The notes below the pieces were generated by a model. The model searched no databases. It was not told the origin of the DNA and saw only the letters and a program-made list of their open reading frames with translations. From Minwuia sp048007105 (lineage in GTDB: Bacteria; Pseudomonadota; Alphaproteobacteria; Minwuiales; Minwuiaceae), in NCBI RefSeq assembly GCF_048007105.1, contig NZ_CP180352.1:4571691-4635690 (forward strand): a DNA stretch of 64,000 bases, given 5' to 3'. Both the position numbers and the translations under genes were made by a program. Positions 1 through 8,920 of the stretch are shown here, one piece after another; within the stretch, counting starts at the first letter, position 1, and each line of letters begins with the position of its first letter.

Positions 1-1467
1 GACCGCTTCGGCAAGAAGCCGCTCTACTACCGACAGACGGCCGAGCGGCTTCTGTTCGCGTCGGAGATCAAGGCGATCCTGCGCGCGCCGGGCGTGCCGC
101 GGGAAGCCGTTCCCGAAGTCGTGCACGACTATCTCGGGCTCGGCTACTGCACAGGCGAGCAAACGGCCTTCGCCGGAATCAGGCGCCTGCCGCCGGCGAC
201 GGCGATGGTTATTTCGGCGGACGGCCGCAGACGGCAATGGCGCTACTGGGCGCTTCCCGAGATCGACCACTCGCTGGAAGACCGCCCGGTCGAGGATCTG
301 CTGGACGAATTCATGGCGCTGTTCGATGAGTCCGTGGCGCTGCGCATGATTGCGGACGTGCCGATCGGCTGTTTCCTGTCCGGGGGCGTCGACTCCTCGG
401 CGGTCGTCGCGCGGATGGCGCCGAAGATGTCGTCGCGGCTGAAGACCTTCTCGGTCGGCTTCGGCAATATCGGCAATGACGAATTGCAATATGCCGAGGC
501 CGTCGCACGCCGCTACGACACCGAGCACCGCGACTTCCAGATGGATTACGGGCTGATCGACGTCCTGCCGCAGATCATCTGGAACTATGGCGAGCCCTAT
601 GCCGACTCCTCGGCGCTGGTGACCTACGCGCTGTCGAAGGAAATCCGCCGCCATGTCACGGTGGCGGTGACCGGGGACGGCGGCGACGAGATCTTCCTGG
701 GCTACTCCCGCTATCTCAGGATGGATCAGAAGGCCCCCACCAATCTGGCGAACCGCCGCGTCGGACCGCAGGCCAGCCGCCTGCGGCTCCGCGACCGCTA
801 CGAGCGCATGGTCGGCAAGTTCCGCGACGAGCACCGCATGCGCGGCTATGGACCGGCGCTTCTGCCCTACTGCCTCAATCCGCCGTCGGACTGGCTGGCG
901 GATCTGGACAGCGCGCCCGACGGTGCCGTGGCTGAGCGGGTCGCCCGCATCGACGTCGACACCTACCTGCCGGACGATCTGCTGGTGAAGGCCGACATCG
1001 CCACCATGGCGCACAGCCTGGAAGGGCGCAGCCCGTTTCTGGATCACGTTCTGGCCGAATGGGCGGCGCGTCTGCCGCAGTCGAAGCGGATCTACCACCG
1101 CCACAACGAGTTGCAGTCCAAGGCGCTGCTGAAGCAGGCGATGGAACCCCATGTCCCCGAGCACTGTCTCTACCGGCGCAAGATGGGTTTCTCGGTGCCG
1201 GTCGCGCACTGGATGGCGAATGACATCGCCGATCTGGTCTACGACACGCTGACCGCGACACGGTTCCGCGAGCGCGGCCTGATCGATCCGACCTGGATGC
1301 ACTCCGTCCTGGACGAACACATCTCCGGCGCCGAGGATCACGGAACCCGGCTCTGGACGCTGCTCTGCCTCGAGCTCTGGTACCAGACCTATATCGACGG
1401 CGACGGGCGCGAACCGCTCGGCATTGATGTGCGTGCGCCGGGCCTCTCCGAAGGCAGGGCCGCGTGA
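1..1467 (+). CDS. asnB: asparagine synthase (glutamine-hydrolysing), 5' end outside window
   Basis: Glutamine-dependent amidotransferase that activates an aspartate-type carboxylate with ATP and amidates it. The frame is open from base 1, and its first residues (DRFGKKPLYY) are the end of the class II glutaminase domain. Roughly the first 110-150 residues, including the Cys nucleophile, are therefore missing. The synthetase domain carries the PP-loop SGGVDSSAV at bases 379-405 and a second ATP-site motif GDGGDEIFLGY near base 675. The stop overlaps the GTG start of the TPR-glycosyltransferase (GTGA), so the two are probably translated together. With that neighbour, a paralogue acting in exopolysaccharide or surface-glycan modification is as likely as free asparagine synthesis. 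The family call is secure; the exact substrate is not. Confidence 0.9.
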   Translation, partial: DRFGKKPLYYRQTAERLLFASEIKAILRAPGVPREAVPEVVHDYLGLGYCTGEQTAFAGIRRLPPATAMVISADGRRRQWRYWALPEIDHSLEDRPVEDLLDEFMALFDESVALRMIADVPIGCFLSGGVDSSAVVARMAPKMSSRLKTFSVGFGNIGNDELQYAEAVARRYDTEHRDFQMDYGLIDVLPQIIWNYGEPYADSSALVTYALSKEIRRHVTVAVTGDGGDEIFLGYSRYLRMDQKAPTNLANRRVGPQASRLRLRDRYERMVGKFRDEHRMRGYGPALLPYCLNPPSDWLADLDSAPDGAVAERVARIDVDTYLPDDLLVKADIATMAHSLEGRSPFLDHVLAEWAARLPQSKRIYHRHNELQSKALLKQAMEPHVPEHCLYRRKMGFSVPVAHWMANDIADLVYDTLTATRFRERGLIDPTWMHSVLDEHISGAEDHGTRLWTLLCLELWYQTYIDGDGREPLGIDVRAPGLSEGRAA

Positions 1468-4400
1468 AGACACCCCGCATGATGGCGCCGCCGGCGGAGG
1501 CGGAGGATGGCGGCGATGCGCCATCGAACCCCGGCCGGAAACGGGAGGTCGATCCGGGCGTGGCCGCCAACCGCGCCGGCGACTGGACGGCTGCGGCCGA
1601 TATCTGGGGCGCCCGCGCGCTGAGGCGTCCGGAAGACGCCCGCGCCCACGCCAACTACATCCGCGCCCTGCTCCGGCTCGACCGGCAGACCGAGGCTGTG
1701 GTCGCCGTCGACTTCGCCCGCACCCACCATCCGGGTCACGAGGACTTCCTGCATCGCCAGATCTGGCTGCTGGACCGCAACGGCATGGACCCGCAATTGC
1801 GCAGGCTGTTCGCCGAACCGGCAACCGCCGCGCAAATCCGCAATGCGCCCCGCACTGCCCTGCTGGCCGGACGCGCCTGTTCCCGGATGAACGCGTGGCG
1901 CCAGGCCGCATCATTCCTGGGGGCCGCCGCCGACGATGCCGAGACCGGTCTGAGAGCCAACATCTTTCTGGGACGTCAGGCCTACCGCGAAGGCCGATTT
2001 GCCGACGCGCAACGGCACTGGCAGGCGGTGATCGACTGGCCGGAAGACGCCCCGCGTCCGGAGGAACCGCACCTTTTCCTGGGCCGGATCGCCTGGCGGC
2101 AGGGGCAGCCTGAGACCGCACAGACCCATTTCGACGAGGCGCGGCGGATCGCCCCGGAGTGCGGATCCCAGATCGACGAATGGTTGCCGGACAGGCCCGC
2201 GCCCGCGCCGGAACCATCGCGCGATATCGCAGCCGAAGAGGGTCCTCATCCCACCGTGCCGGAAATGGAGCCGGAGCCAGCAGCGCCAGAACCGGCTCAG
2301 GATACCGAGCCGGCAGAACCGGAGCCTCTGCCGCCCGAGCCAGAACGCCTGACCGGCTCCGACGCCGCCGAGGCCCGCCGTCTGTTCGACGAAGGCAATC
2401 ATGCAGAAGCCCTGGAACTGGCCATGGCGTTGCTGGCGGAGGACGACGACGATATCGGGGCGGCCGAAGTCGCCGGCTTCGCCGCCAACCGCGTGCAGGA
2501 CTGGCCCGCTGCAGCGAAAGCCTGGGGACGGCTGGCCGAGCTTCAGCCGGGGCGCGTCGGACCGATGCTGCAGGCAGCCAGCGCGCGGGAAATGATGGGC
2601 GACCGGGAGGCCGCCTCCGCTCTTGCCAAGCGCGTGCTGGAGCTTGAGCCGCGCAACGAGGCCGCTCTTGTACTCGCCGCCCGTCAGCATGCGCGCTCGA
2701 ACGACGCCGACCGGCTGGCGTCGTTTGCCAGTACGGTCGCAGGGTTTCCGGACGCTGCGCTGCCGGAACGGCTGATCACGACGCTGGCCGACGGCTTCAT
2801 GTCGCTGGGACGGCGCGAAGAGGCCAGGTTCTGGGTCGAGCGCGGCCTTGGCGCGCATGAGGGATCGCAGCACATCCAGCTGCGCCGGGCGCGGCTGCTC
2901 TATGCCGAGCGCGACTTCGCCGGCGCCGCCGAGAGCTGGCACGGCCTGCTCGATGCGCCGGGCACCGTGGTCCGGCCGTTCGAACCGCACGTCTTCCTCG
3001 CGCGATGCGCCGCGCAGGAAAACGATTTCGCCACTGCGGCGCGGCACTACGAATCCGCCCTGCAGCTCAACCCGCAGCATCAGGATACGCTGGAGAACCT
3101 GGTCATCGCCCTGATGCGCAATGGCGACCTGCGGCGGGCGGACGCCGAGTGCGCCCGGTTGCGGCAGCAGGCGCCGCAGCATGTCCGGGCCTGGGCCACA
3201 CATGTGCTGCTGGCCTACCGAACCGGGGACGAGGAAGCCGTCGCGGCCCGCTACGACGAGACGATGAAGGCTATCGGCGACGATCCGGCAGCGCTGCTGC
3301 AGATCGGCCGGACGATCGAATCCCAACGTGACGACGACCGTGCGCTGGCGCACTGGCGGCAGGCCTGCGGCCGGTTCCCGGACGATCCCGAACTGCGCTA
3401 CCGGCTGGTGGTGCAGATGTTCAACATGGACATGGACGGCCACACCACGCTCGCCGAGGCCGAACACCTGCTGCTGTCCGCCCCCGACCACGAAGGCGGG
3501 CTGTTCTATCTGGCGACGCTGCGGCATCGTCTCGGCCAGCCGGAACTCGCCGGCGAGGCCTTTCGCCGCGGGATGGAACTCTATCCCTCGAACACGGGCT
3601 TCTGGATCGGCCACGCCGCCCAGCTGATGACCGCCGACAAGGTCGGCGAAGCCCGGCAACTGCTGGATCAGGCGCGCGCCTTCGCCGACGAGGAGGATCC
3701 CTCCGCGCTCGCCGATCTCGCACGGCTTGCCGAGGTCGTCGATCTGCCCGATCAGGCCGAGGATCTGTTCGATCGCGCTATCGGCAAGGCGCCGGAGGAT
3801 GTCGGACTATGGCGCCGCGCGATCCGGTTCGAGAGCAATCGCGGGGCCTATGGCCGTGCATGGGAACGGGCGGTCGAGGCGCGCAAGCTGAGCAGGGCGG
3901 ATCCGATGATCGTCGGAACGCTGGTAAACGCGTCCTCGCTGCTGTCCTGCACCTTCCCTGACTGGCGTGGCGAGCCGGACGAGAGGTTCCGCGGCGCGCT
4001 GTTCCCCGACGACGTCTTCGCCCGCATTGCCGAACGGCCCTGGCCCCGGCCCGCGGACGAGACAGGGCGGCGGGGCGCGATGATCGTGACCTCGACGCTG
4101 GGCAGCGGCGGTTCCGAGCGACAGGTCATGTTCTCGATGGAAGCGCTGCGCCGCGTCGATCACGGCTATGACGACATCCACCTGGTCGCCCGCTCGCTCA
4201 ACCCGCATCACCGCCATGACTTCTTCCTGCCCCTGGTCGAGGAGTCCGGCTTTCCGGTGATCGACATGGGCTGGCACGACCCGATGGAGCTGATCCGGGA
4301 CCTGGGCGAGAAGGCCATACCGCACCGGGAGGCGATACGGATCGCCGCCGCCATGCCGCCGGAAGTCCAGGCCATGGCCCTGCCGCTGCTGGCGATCTTC

Positions 4401-5291
4401 CTGAAACACCGGCCCGAAGTCGTGCATCTGTGGCAGGACACGGTGAACATCGCCGGCGGTCTGGCCGCGCTTCTGGCCGGCGTGCCGCGCATCGTCATGG
4501 GTACCCGCTCCACGCGTCCCGACGCCCGCCGGCGGATGCGCCGATATCTCGAACCCGGCTATGCCGCCATGCTGGCGCTGCCGCAGGTGGAGATGGTCAA
4601 CAATTCAAGGAACGGCGCGCGCGATTACGAGGACTGGCTCGGTCTCGCCGCAGGCAGCGTCGGCGTCATTCACAACGGCTTCGACGTCGAGAAGATCCGC
4701 CAGTCGGCGGCCAGCGTGAGCCAGGGCACGATCCGGGAGCAGCTGGGCATTTCCGACGAGGCGCTCGTGCTGGGTGGTGTCATGCGCTTCTCCGAGGAGA
4801 AGCGGCCCGGCCTGTTCGTGGAGGCCGCCATCCTGCTGGCGCATCGTCTGCCGGAGGCGCATTTCCTGCTGATCGGCGACGGTCCGCTGCGCCCCGAGCT
4901 TATCGAGGGCGTTGCGCGGGCCGGCCTGTCGGAGCGTATTCACCTGCCGGGCGCAAAACGCCCGATCGAACCGTGGATGCGCGAAATGTCGGTTCTGGTG
5001 CTGACCTCGCGGATGGAAGGCCTGCCCAACGTGCTGATCGAGGCGCAGATCCTCGGCGTGCCGGTGGCGGCGACGCAGGTCGGCGGCGTACCTGAGACCA
5101 TGATCCCGGGCGAGACCGGCATCATGGTCGACAGCGGCGAGGCCGGCGCGCTCGCCGACGCACTGGAAGCGCTGGTGTCGGACCGCAGCAAGCTGGACCT
5201 GATGGGCCTGGCGGCGACCGAATGGGCCGAACGGTCCTTCAGCCTGGAAGGCATGATCCGGACGACACTGGATCACTACCGCGTCCGCTAG
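1464..5291 (+). CDS. TPR-repeat protein fused to a GT4-type glycosyltransferase
   Basis: Large 1275-residue protein. Residues about 20-240 and 300-860 are alanine- and arginine-rich helical repeats of TPR type (for example ALQLNPQHQDTLENLVIALM). A Pro/Glu-rich linker at about 242-294 separates the two blocks. From about residue 868 a GT-B glycosyltransferase begins, with a GSGGSERQ donor-side loop, NNSRNGARDY, NGFD, LIGDGPLRPEL, and the EGLPNVLIEAQ signature of family GT4 near 1185-1195. No signal peptide or membrane segment is seen, so it is probably cytosolic. The TPR part may organise a glycan-assembly complex. GTG start at 1464 overlaps the asnB stop; an ATG at 1479 is an alternative. It converges with the next gene, the two stop codons overlapping. 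Confidence 0.85.
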   Translation: MKTPRMMAPPAEAEDGGDAPSNPGRKREVDPGVAANRAGDWTAAADIWGARALRRPEDARAHANYIRALLRLDRQTEAVVAVDFARTHHPGHEDFLHRQIWLLDRNGMDPQLRRLFAEPATAAQIRNAPRTALLAGRACSRMNAWRQAASFLGAAADDAETGLRANIFLGRQAYREGRFADAQRHWQAVIDWPEDAPRPEEPHLFLGRIAWRQGQPETAQTHFDEARRIAPECGSQIDEWLPDRPAPAPEPSRDIAAEEGPHPTVPEMEPEPAAPEPAQDTEPAEPEPLPPEPERLTGSDAAEARRLFDEGNHAEALELAMALLAEDDDDIGAAEVAGFAANRVQDWPAAAKAWGRLAELQPGRVGPMLQAASAREMMGDREAASALAKRVLELEPRNEAALVLAARQHARSNDADRLASFASTVAGFPDAALPERLITTLADGFMSLGRREEARFWVERGLGAHEGSQHIQLRRARLLYAERDFAGAAESWHGLLDAPGTVVRPFEPHVFLARCAAQENDFATAARHYESALQLNPQHQDTLENLVIALMRNGDLRRADAECARLRQQAPQHVRAWATHVLLAYRTGDEEAVAARYDETMKAIGDDPAALLQIGRTIESQRDDDRALAHWRQACGRFPDDPELRYRLVVQMFNMDMDGHTTLAEAEHLLLSAPDHEGGLFYLATLRHRLGQPELAGEAFRRGMELYPSNTGFWIGHAAQLMTADKVGEARQLLDQARAFADEEDPSALADLARLAEVVDLPDQAEDLFDRAIGKAPEDVGLWRRAIRFESNRGAYGRAWERAVEARKLSRADPMIVGTLVNASSLLSCTFPDWRGEPDERFRGALFPDDVFARIAERPWPRPADETGRRGAMIVTSTLGSGGSERQVMFSMEALRRVDHGYDDIHLVARSLNPHHRHDFFLPLVEESGFPVIDMGWHDPMELIRDLGEKAIPHREAIRIAAAMPPEVQAMALPLLAIFLKHRPEVVHLWQDTVNIAGGLAALLAGVPRIVMGTRSTRPDARRRMRRYLEPGYAAMLALPQVEMVNNSRNGARDYEDWLGLAAGSVGVIHNGFDVEKIRQSAASVSQGTIREQLGISDEALVLGGVMRFSEEKRPGLFVEAAILLAHRLPEAHFLLIGDGPLRPELIEGVARAGLSERIHLPGAKRPIEPWMREMSVLVLTSRMEGLPNVLIEAQILGVPVAATQVGGVPETMIPGETGIMVDSGEAGALADALEALVSDRSKLDLMGLAATEWAERSFSLEGMIRTTLDHYRVR

Positions 5292-6880
5292 CCCCGCATC
5301 GCCTCGAACTGGGCGCCGTAGCCGGACGGGTCGATCCGGATGTCGAGCAGCTTCGGACCCAGATAGGTCTTCAGAAGATCCAGGCTGGGCTGCAGATGAT
5401 CCAGCCGGTCGACGGTCGCCGCGGGCCAGCCGAAGCCCCGCGAGATCGTCGCGAAATCGAATGTCTCCGACGCCACGCCGGACCTCGGGCGCTGCTGGTT
5501 CCGCTGCTTCACGTCGATCAGCGAAAGCGCGGAATCGTTGAGCACGACATAGGTGATGTCGAGGCCCAGTTCGGCCGCCGTCGCCATCTCGCCCAGGCAC
5601 ATCATCGCCCCGCCATCGCCGGTGATCGCCACCACCGGGCGGTCCGGGTCGGCCAGCGCCGAGCCGATGGCGGCGGGAAGCGCATAGCCCATGGTGGAGA
5701 GGCCGTTGGACTTCAGCACGCCAACGGGCTCCCGCGCGATCCACTGCGCCAGAGCCGGAATCATGTGAGCCCCGGCATCGCAGCAGAGCCGCGCCGCCTC
5801 GCCGGCCGAGACCTGAACGGTATTCACGGCGTCGTCGGGACTCACACCCTCGACCGCCGGATAGGCGACGCGGTTGCGGTAGCTCTTGCGGTGCCCGGCG
5901 ATGGCGGCGTCCCAGTCCGCGCCGCGGGCGGTCTGCGCCAGTTGCCGCGCCATGGCGTCCAGATCGCCGACAGCCATGATCTCCGGAGCGGGATGCCCGC
6001 CCTCGGCGGTCCAGTCCCAGGTCGAGAGCGCCAGCACCGGCGCGTCGTAGAGCCACTTGCCGGGGATCGCCTCCACCGGGTCGTGACCGGCCAGAACGAC
6101 GATCCCGGCTTCGTGGAGCACGGCTGCCTCGGCAGTGCCGCCGGTGAACTGCGCCACCAGCCGCGGATTGTCGTCGGCAATGGCGCCCTTCGCCTTGTAG
6201 GTCGTCAGGCAGGCGGCGTTCAGCGCCGCGGCCAGCGCGCGGACGCCCTCGCCCGCGTGCCGGGACTGGATCCCGGCGATCAGCGCCACCTTCATCGTGC
6301 CGTCCAGCATCGCGGCCATGCGCTCGAGTTCCGGCGGCAGGGCGCCCGCCACGCTCTGCGGCGCCGGCACGGCGTCGGCATAGGCCCGGCCCGCCTCGGC
6401 TGCGGTCATGTCGACATGCGCCGGTCCGGCCGGATGGCCGGTCATCGCGTCGAGCAACGCCGCGATCTCCTCGCCCGAGGTGGCCGGCGTGATGTAGGCG
6501 GCGTGCTTGGCGACCGGCGCGAACATGGCCGTCTGGTCGAACTTCTGATGCCAGCTCGGCCGGTTCGGATCGTCGGGCACGCGGTCGGTGAAGAGCACGA
6601 CCGGCGCGCGCTCCAGCATGCAGTAGGCCATGCCGTTGACCGCACTCGCCGCGCCGGGGCCGACGCCGGCCAGCGCCGCGCCGGGCGCGCCGGTGATCTC
6701 GGCCGTGGCGGCGGCCATGAGCACAGCCGCCGTTTCGCCGCGGGCCATCACGAACTGCACGCCCAGCTTCCCGCAGGCCTCGATCAGGTCGAGGCTGGAG
6801 CCGCCGCCCGGCACGCCGAACAGATGCCGCGTCCCGCGCGCATGCAGCGCGGCCACCAGCGCTTCCGCGAATGTTGTCAA
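5288..6880 (-). CDS. thiamine-pyrophosphate enzyme of the acetolactate synthase large-subunit family
   Basis: 530-residue TPP enzyme with the usual three domains. The N-terminal pyrimidine-binding domain has HLFGVPGGGSSLDL and the catalytic Glu in MARGETAAVL (E49). A central domain follows, then the pyrophosphate-binding domain with GDGGAMMCLGEMATAAELGL starting at 421 and the metal-binding Asn near 448. It is shorter than biosynthetic IlvB (about 570-600) and has no IlvH neighbour, so a catabolic 2-oxoacid decarboxylase or an acetolactate synthase-like enzyme is likelier than branched-chain synthesis. The substrate cannot be read from sequence. ATG at 6880 is preceded by a purine-rich stretch. 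The upstream cyclase gene is separated from it by a hairpin terminator. Confidence 0.85.
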   Translation of the reverse strand: MTTFAEALVAALHARGTRHLFGVPGGGSSLDLIEACGKLGVQFVMARGETAAVLMAAATAEITGAPGAALAGVGPGAASAVNGMAYCMLERAPVVLFTDRVPDDPNRPSWHQKFDQTAMFAPVAKHAAYITPATSGEEIAALLDAMTGHPAGPAHVDMTAAEAGRAYADAVPAPQSVAGALPPELERMAAMLDGTMKVALIAGIQSRHAGEGVRALAAALNAACLTTYKAKGAIADDNPRLVAQFTGGTAEAAVLHEAGIVVLAGHDPVEAIPGKWLYDAPVLALSTWDWTAEGGHPAPEIMAVGDLDAMARQLAQTARGADWDAAIAGHRKSYRNRVAYPAVEGVSPDDAVNTVQVSAGEAARLCCDAGAHMIPALAQWIAREPVGVLKSNGLSTMGYALPAAIGSALADPDRPVVAITGDGGAMMCLGEMATAAELGLDITYVVLNDSALSLIDVKQRNQQRPRSGVASETFDFATISRGFGWPAATVDRLDHLQPSLDLLKTYLGPKLLDIRIDPSGYGAQFEAMRG

Positions 6881-6903
6881 GTCTCACCCTCCCCGCAAAG
6901 AAG

Positions 6904-6925
6904 AAGGGGACCCGAAGGTCCCCTT
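6904..6925 (-). terminator. hairpin terminator after the cyclase gene
   Basis: Perfect 9-bp inverted repeat AAGGGGACC/GGTCCCCTT around a 4-base loop. On the minus strand the loop reads TTCG, the extra-stable UUCG tetraloop. It lies between the 3' end of the cyclase gene and the start of the TPP enzyme. The T-run after it is short and interrupted. Confidence 0.65.
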
Positions 6926-6949
6926 CCCCGGTCTTCGATCAGGTTCCGA

Positions 6950-7894
6950 TTACCACATGGCGACCGGATTGATGATCATCTGCACGGCGCCCTTGATGCG
7001 GGCCTGACCGAGCACGAACATGAACTCGTTCACGCCTTCCGCAGCGAGGCGGCCCGTATTCATGGTCTCCAGGATGTAGATGCCGTTCTCCTTCAGCAGG
7101 GTGACGTGGCCGTAGAAGACCTTGTCGCCCGGCGCCGGCGGCACGACGTCGACGCCCCAGGTGTCGGCGCCCACGGCCACCGGGTTCTTGCTGGCCAGCC
7201 AGACGGCCGCGGCATTGTCGGTGCCCGGCTCACCCGAGACCCAGGCCGTCGGATCGGACGCCAGCTTGGCATCGGTCCAGCCGGTGTGGATCAGGATCAC
7301 ATCGCCGTCCTTGAAGGTGACGCCCTGCGCCTTGGCAGCCGCGTCGAGTTCCTCTCCGGTAATCGCGTCGCCGGCATTCAGCGATTCGACGCCCCGGTGC
7401 TTGGCGATATCGATCAGCACGCCGCGCGCGACCAGCGGCGGAATGTTGTGGATGCCCAGCTTGGTGAGGCCGGTCAGGGCAGAGATGTCCTTCGGATCGT
7501 TGCAGTTGTAGTAGGTGCCCTCACCGAGGTGACCCAGACCGTCGATCTGCGGGCCGATGCCGAACCAGAGCTGTGCGATGTCGTCGTTGTAGATCGAGTC
7601 CCAGCCGAAGTCCTGGCCGAGCGTCCGGCCGTTCTGCTGACCGGGCGAGACGATCTGGAGCATCATCCCGCGCGGCGGGAAGGCCGGCATGTTGGGATCG
7701 ACGACGATGCCCAGCGGATGGGTCATGCCCTTCTTCACCAGTTTCGTCGCGGCCATGACGCGCTCGGGCGTCACCAGATTGGCGGCGCCGATCTCGTCGT
7801 CCGCACCGTATTTGGAGGGCTGGCAGTCCTGCGCGAGCGCAGGGGAAGCGGCGAGCGCCAGGCCGAGGCCCGCGCCGATTAGCAGTTTACGCAT
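6950..7894 (-). CDS. secreted cyclase-family (kynurenine formamidase-like) metal hydrolase
   Basis: 314-residue member of the cyclase / kynurenine formamidase-like superfamily (metal-dependent amide or ester hydrolases). Residues 1-21 are a signal peptide (MRKLLIGAGLGLALAASPALA) with an ALA-Q cleavage site, so the enzyme is exported to the periplasm. Mature features include the metal-site stretch QIDGLGHLGEG, which corresponds to the family's HxGTHxDxPxH but lacks its first His, DVILIHTGW, and WGVDVVPP. The length fits the long exported subfamily rather than KynB (about 210). A good SD (GGGAGG) lies upstream. The leader between 7895 and 8023 has two short inverted repeats that could be operators. 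Substrate unknown. Confidence 0.8.
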   Translation of the reverse strand: MRKLLIGAGLGLALAASPALAQDCQPSKYGADDEIGAANLVTPERVMAATKLVKKGMTHPLGIVVDPNMPAFPPRGMMLQIVSPGQQNGRTLGQDFGWDSIYNDDIAQLWFGIGPQIDGLGHLGEGTYYNCNDPKDISALTGLTKLGIHNIPPLVARGVLIDIAKHRGVESLNAGDAITGEELDAAAKAQGVTFKDGDVILIHTGWTDAKLASDPTAWVSGEPGTDNAAAVWLASKNPVAVGADTWGVDVVPPAPGDKVFYGHVTLLKENGIYILETMNTGRLAAEGVNEFMFVLGQARIKGAVQMIINPVAMW

Positions 7895-7958
7895 TGATAT
7901 TCCTCCCGAATCTTCGTTCGAAAAGCCGGGTTTCCCCCGACCCCCTGATCCCCTTCTA

Positions 7959-8022
7959 TTACCTGAAGGGTAACGAATGATTGTGGAGAACGCTGCGTAA
8001 AGGCAAGTGTAACTGTATTACA
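7959..8022. promoter_or_regulatory. two short inverted repeats upstream of the cyclase gene
   Basis: TTACC-N5-GGTAA at 7959-7973 and TGTAA-N5-TTACA at 8008-8022 lie in the 129-bp leader of the minus-strand cyclase gene, in locally AT-rich DNA. They have the shape of dimeric repressor sites. No regulator gene is adjacent, so this is a weak call. Confidence 0.3.
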
Positions 8023-8023
8023 A

Positions 8024-8920
8024 TCAAAGCCTTGGCGGCTTCACGCCGACCTGCTTGCAGAGCGCGTCGACCATCGCCGAAAAGTCCTGATCGGAGTATC
8101 CGGCTGCCCGCGCGGCCGCGTAGGCCTCGCGGACCGCGGCGCCCACGAACATCGGTATGCCCGCTTCATGCGCGGCCTGCAGCGCCAGGCTGACATCCTT
8201 GTGGGCCAGCGCCACACGGAAGCCCGGCGAAGTGTCGCCCTTCAGCACCTTGTTCGGCCAGTTGGTGATCAGATGGCCGTTCGTTGCTGTGGTGCCGTTG
8301 ATGACATCAATGGTCTTCTGCACGTCCAGCCCCCAGGACTGGGCCAGGGTGATGGCTTCCGCGTCGATCTGGCAGACAGAGATGGCGACCAGATTGTTCA
8401 CCAGCTTGGTGCGGATGCCCGTCCCCGGCGCGCCGCAATGATGGATCGTGGTGCCCATGCCCTCGATCAGCGGCTTCACCCGACCGAAATCATTGCCGGT
8501 CGCGCCGACCATGAACAGCAGTTCGCCCGCGATCGCGTGGGTGACCAGACGTCCGACGGGCGCATCGACGAAGCCGATGCCCGCCTCGGTGAGGGTCCGG
8601 TGCAGCTTGTCTGTGGTCGCCGGCGCGATGGTCGACATGTCCATGACGAGTTGATCGGGCCGCCCGTTCTCCAGCACGCCGCCGGGACCCAGCACGGCCG
8701 CATCCACGTCGGGCGAGTCCGGCAGCATGGTGAGCACGATGTCGGCCTTCCGCGCGACATCCGCAATGCTGTCCGCCGCCTCGGCGCCCAGCCCGGCGAT
8801 CTCCGCTGTTTTCGCGGGATCGATATCGTGGACCACAAGATCGTGGCCCTTGCGGATCAGGTTTGCGGCCATCGGGCCGCCCATCGCGCCCAGACCGATG
8901 AAGCCGATCTTCTCGCTCAT
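8024..8920 (-). CDS. NAD-binding 3-hydroxyisobutyrate dehydrogenase-family protein
   Basis: 298-residue beta-hydroxyacid dehydrogenase. The N-terminal Rossmann fold begins IGFIGLGAMGGPMAANL (GxGxMGxxMA), followed by the substrate motif DAPVGRLVTHAIAGELLFMVGA and the catalytic-lysine region TKLVNNL. It oxidises a 3-hydroxy acid such as 3-hydroxyisobutyrate, tartronate semialdehyde or a relative, using NAD(P). The start is set by an exact SD (GGGGAGGAG) just before ATG 8918-8920. This ATG overlaps the true stop of ribF (ATGA), so the two are translationally coupled. Because ribF carries a one-base insertion, this frame appears to continue upstream into ribF; that apparent fusion is an artefact. 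Confidence 0.88.
   Translation of the reverse strand: MSEKIGFIGLGAMGGPMAANLIRKGHDLVVHDIDPAKTAEIAGLGAEAADSIADVARKADIVLTMLPDSPDVDAAVLGPGGVLENGRPDQLVMDMSTIAPATTDKLHRTLTEAGIGFVDAPVGRLVTHAIAGELLFMVGATGNDFGRVKPLIEGMGTTIHHCGAPGTGIRTKLVNNLVAISVCQIDAEAITLAQSWGLDVQKTIDVINGTTATNGHLITNWPNKVLKGDTSPGFRVALAHKDVSLALQAAHEAGIPMFVGAAVREAYAAARAAGYSDQDFSAMVDALCKQVGVKPPRL

Noticed and set aside
1911..3659. 582-residue minus-strand open frame inside the TPR-glycosyltransferase gene
   Set aside because: Shadow of the third codon position in GC-rich TPR coding sequence; no SD and no recognisable domain.
4605..7882. Long open frames on both strands over the TPP enzyme and cyclase genes (760 and 886 residues)
   Set aside because: Low-complexity Arg/Gly/His translations without motifs. 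The same DNA encodes well-conserved proteins in another frame.
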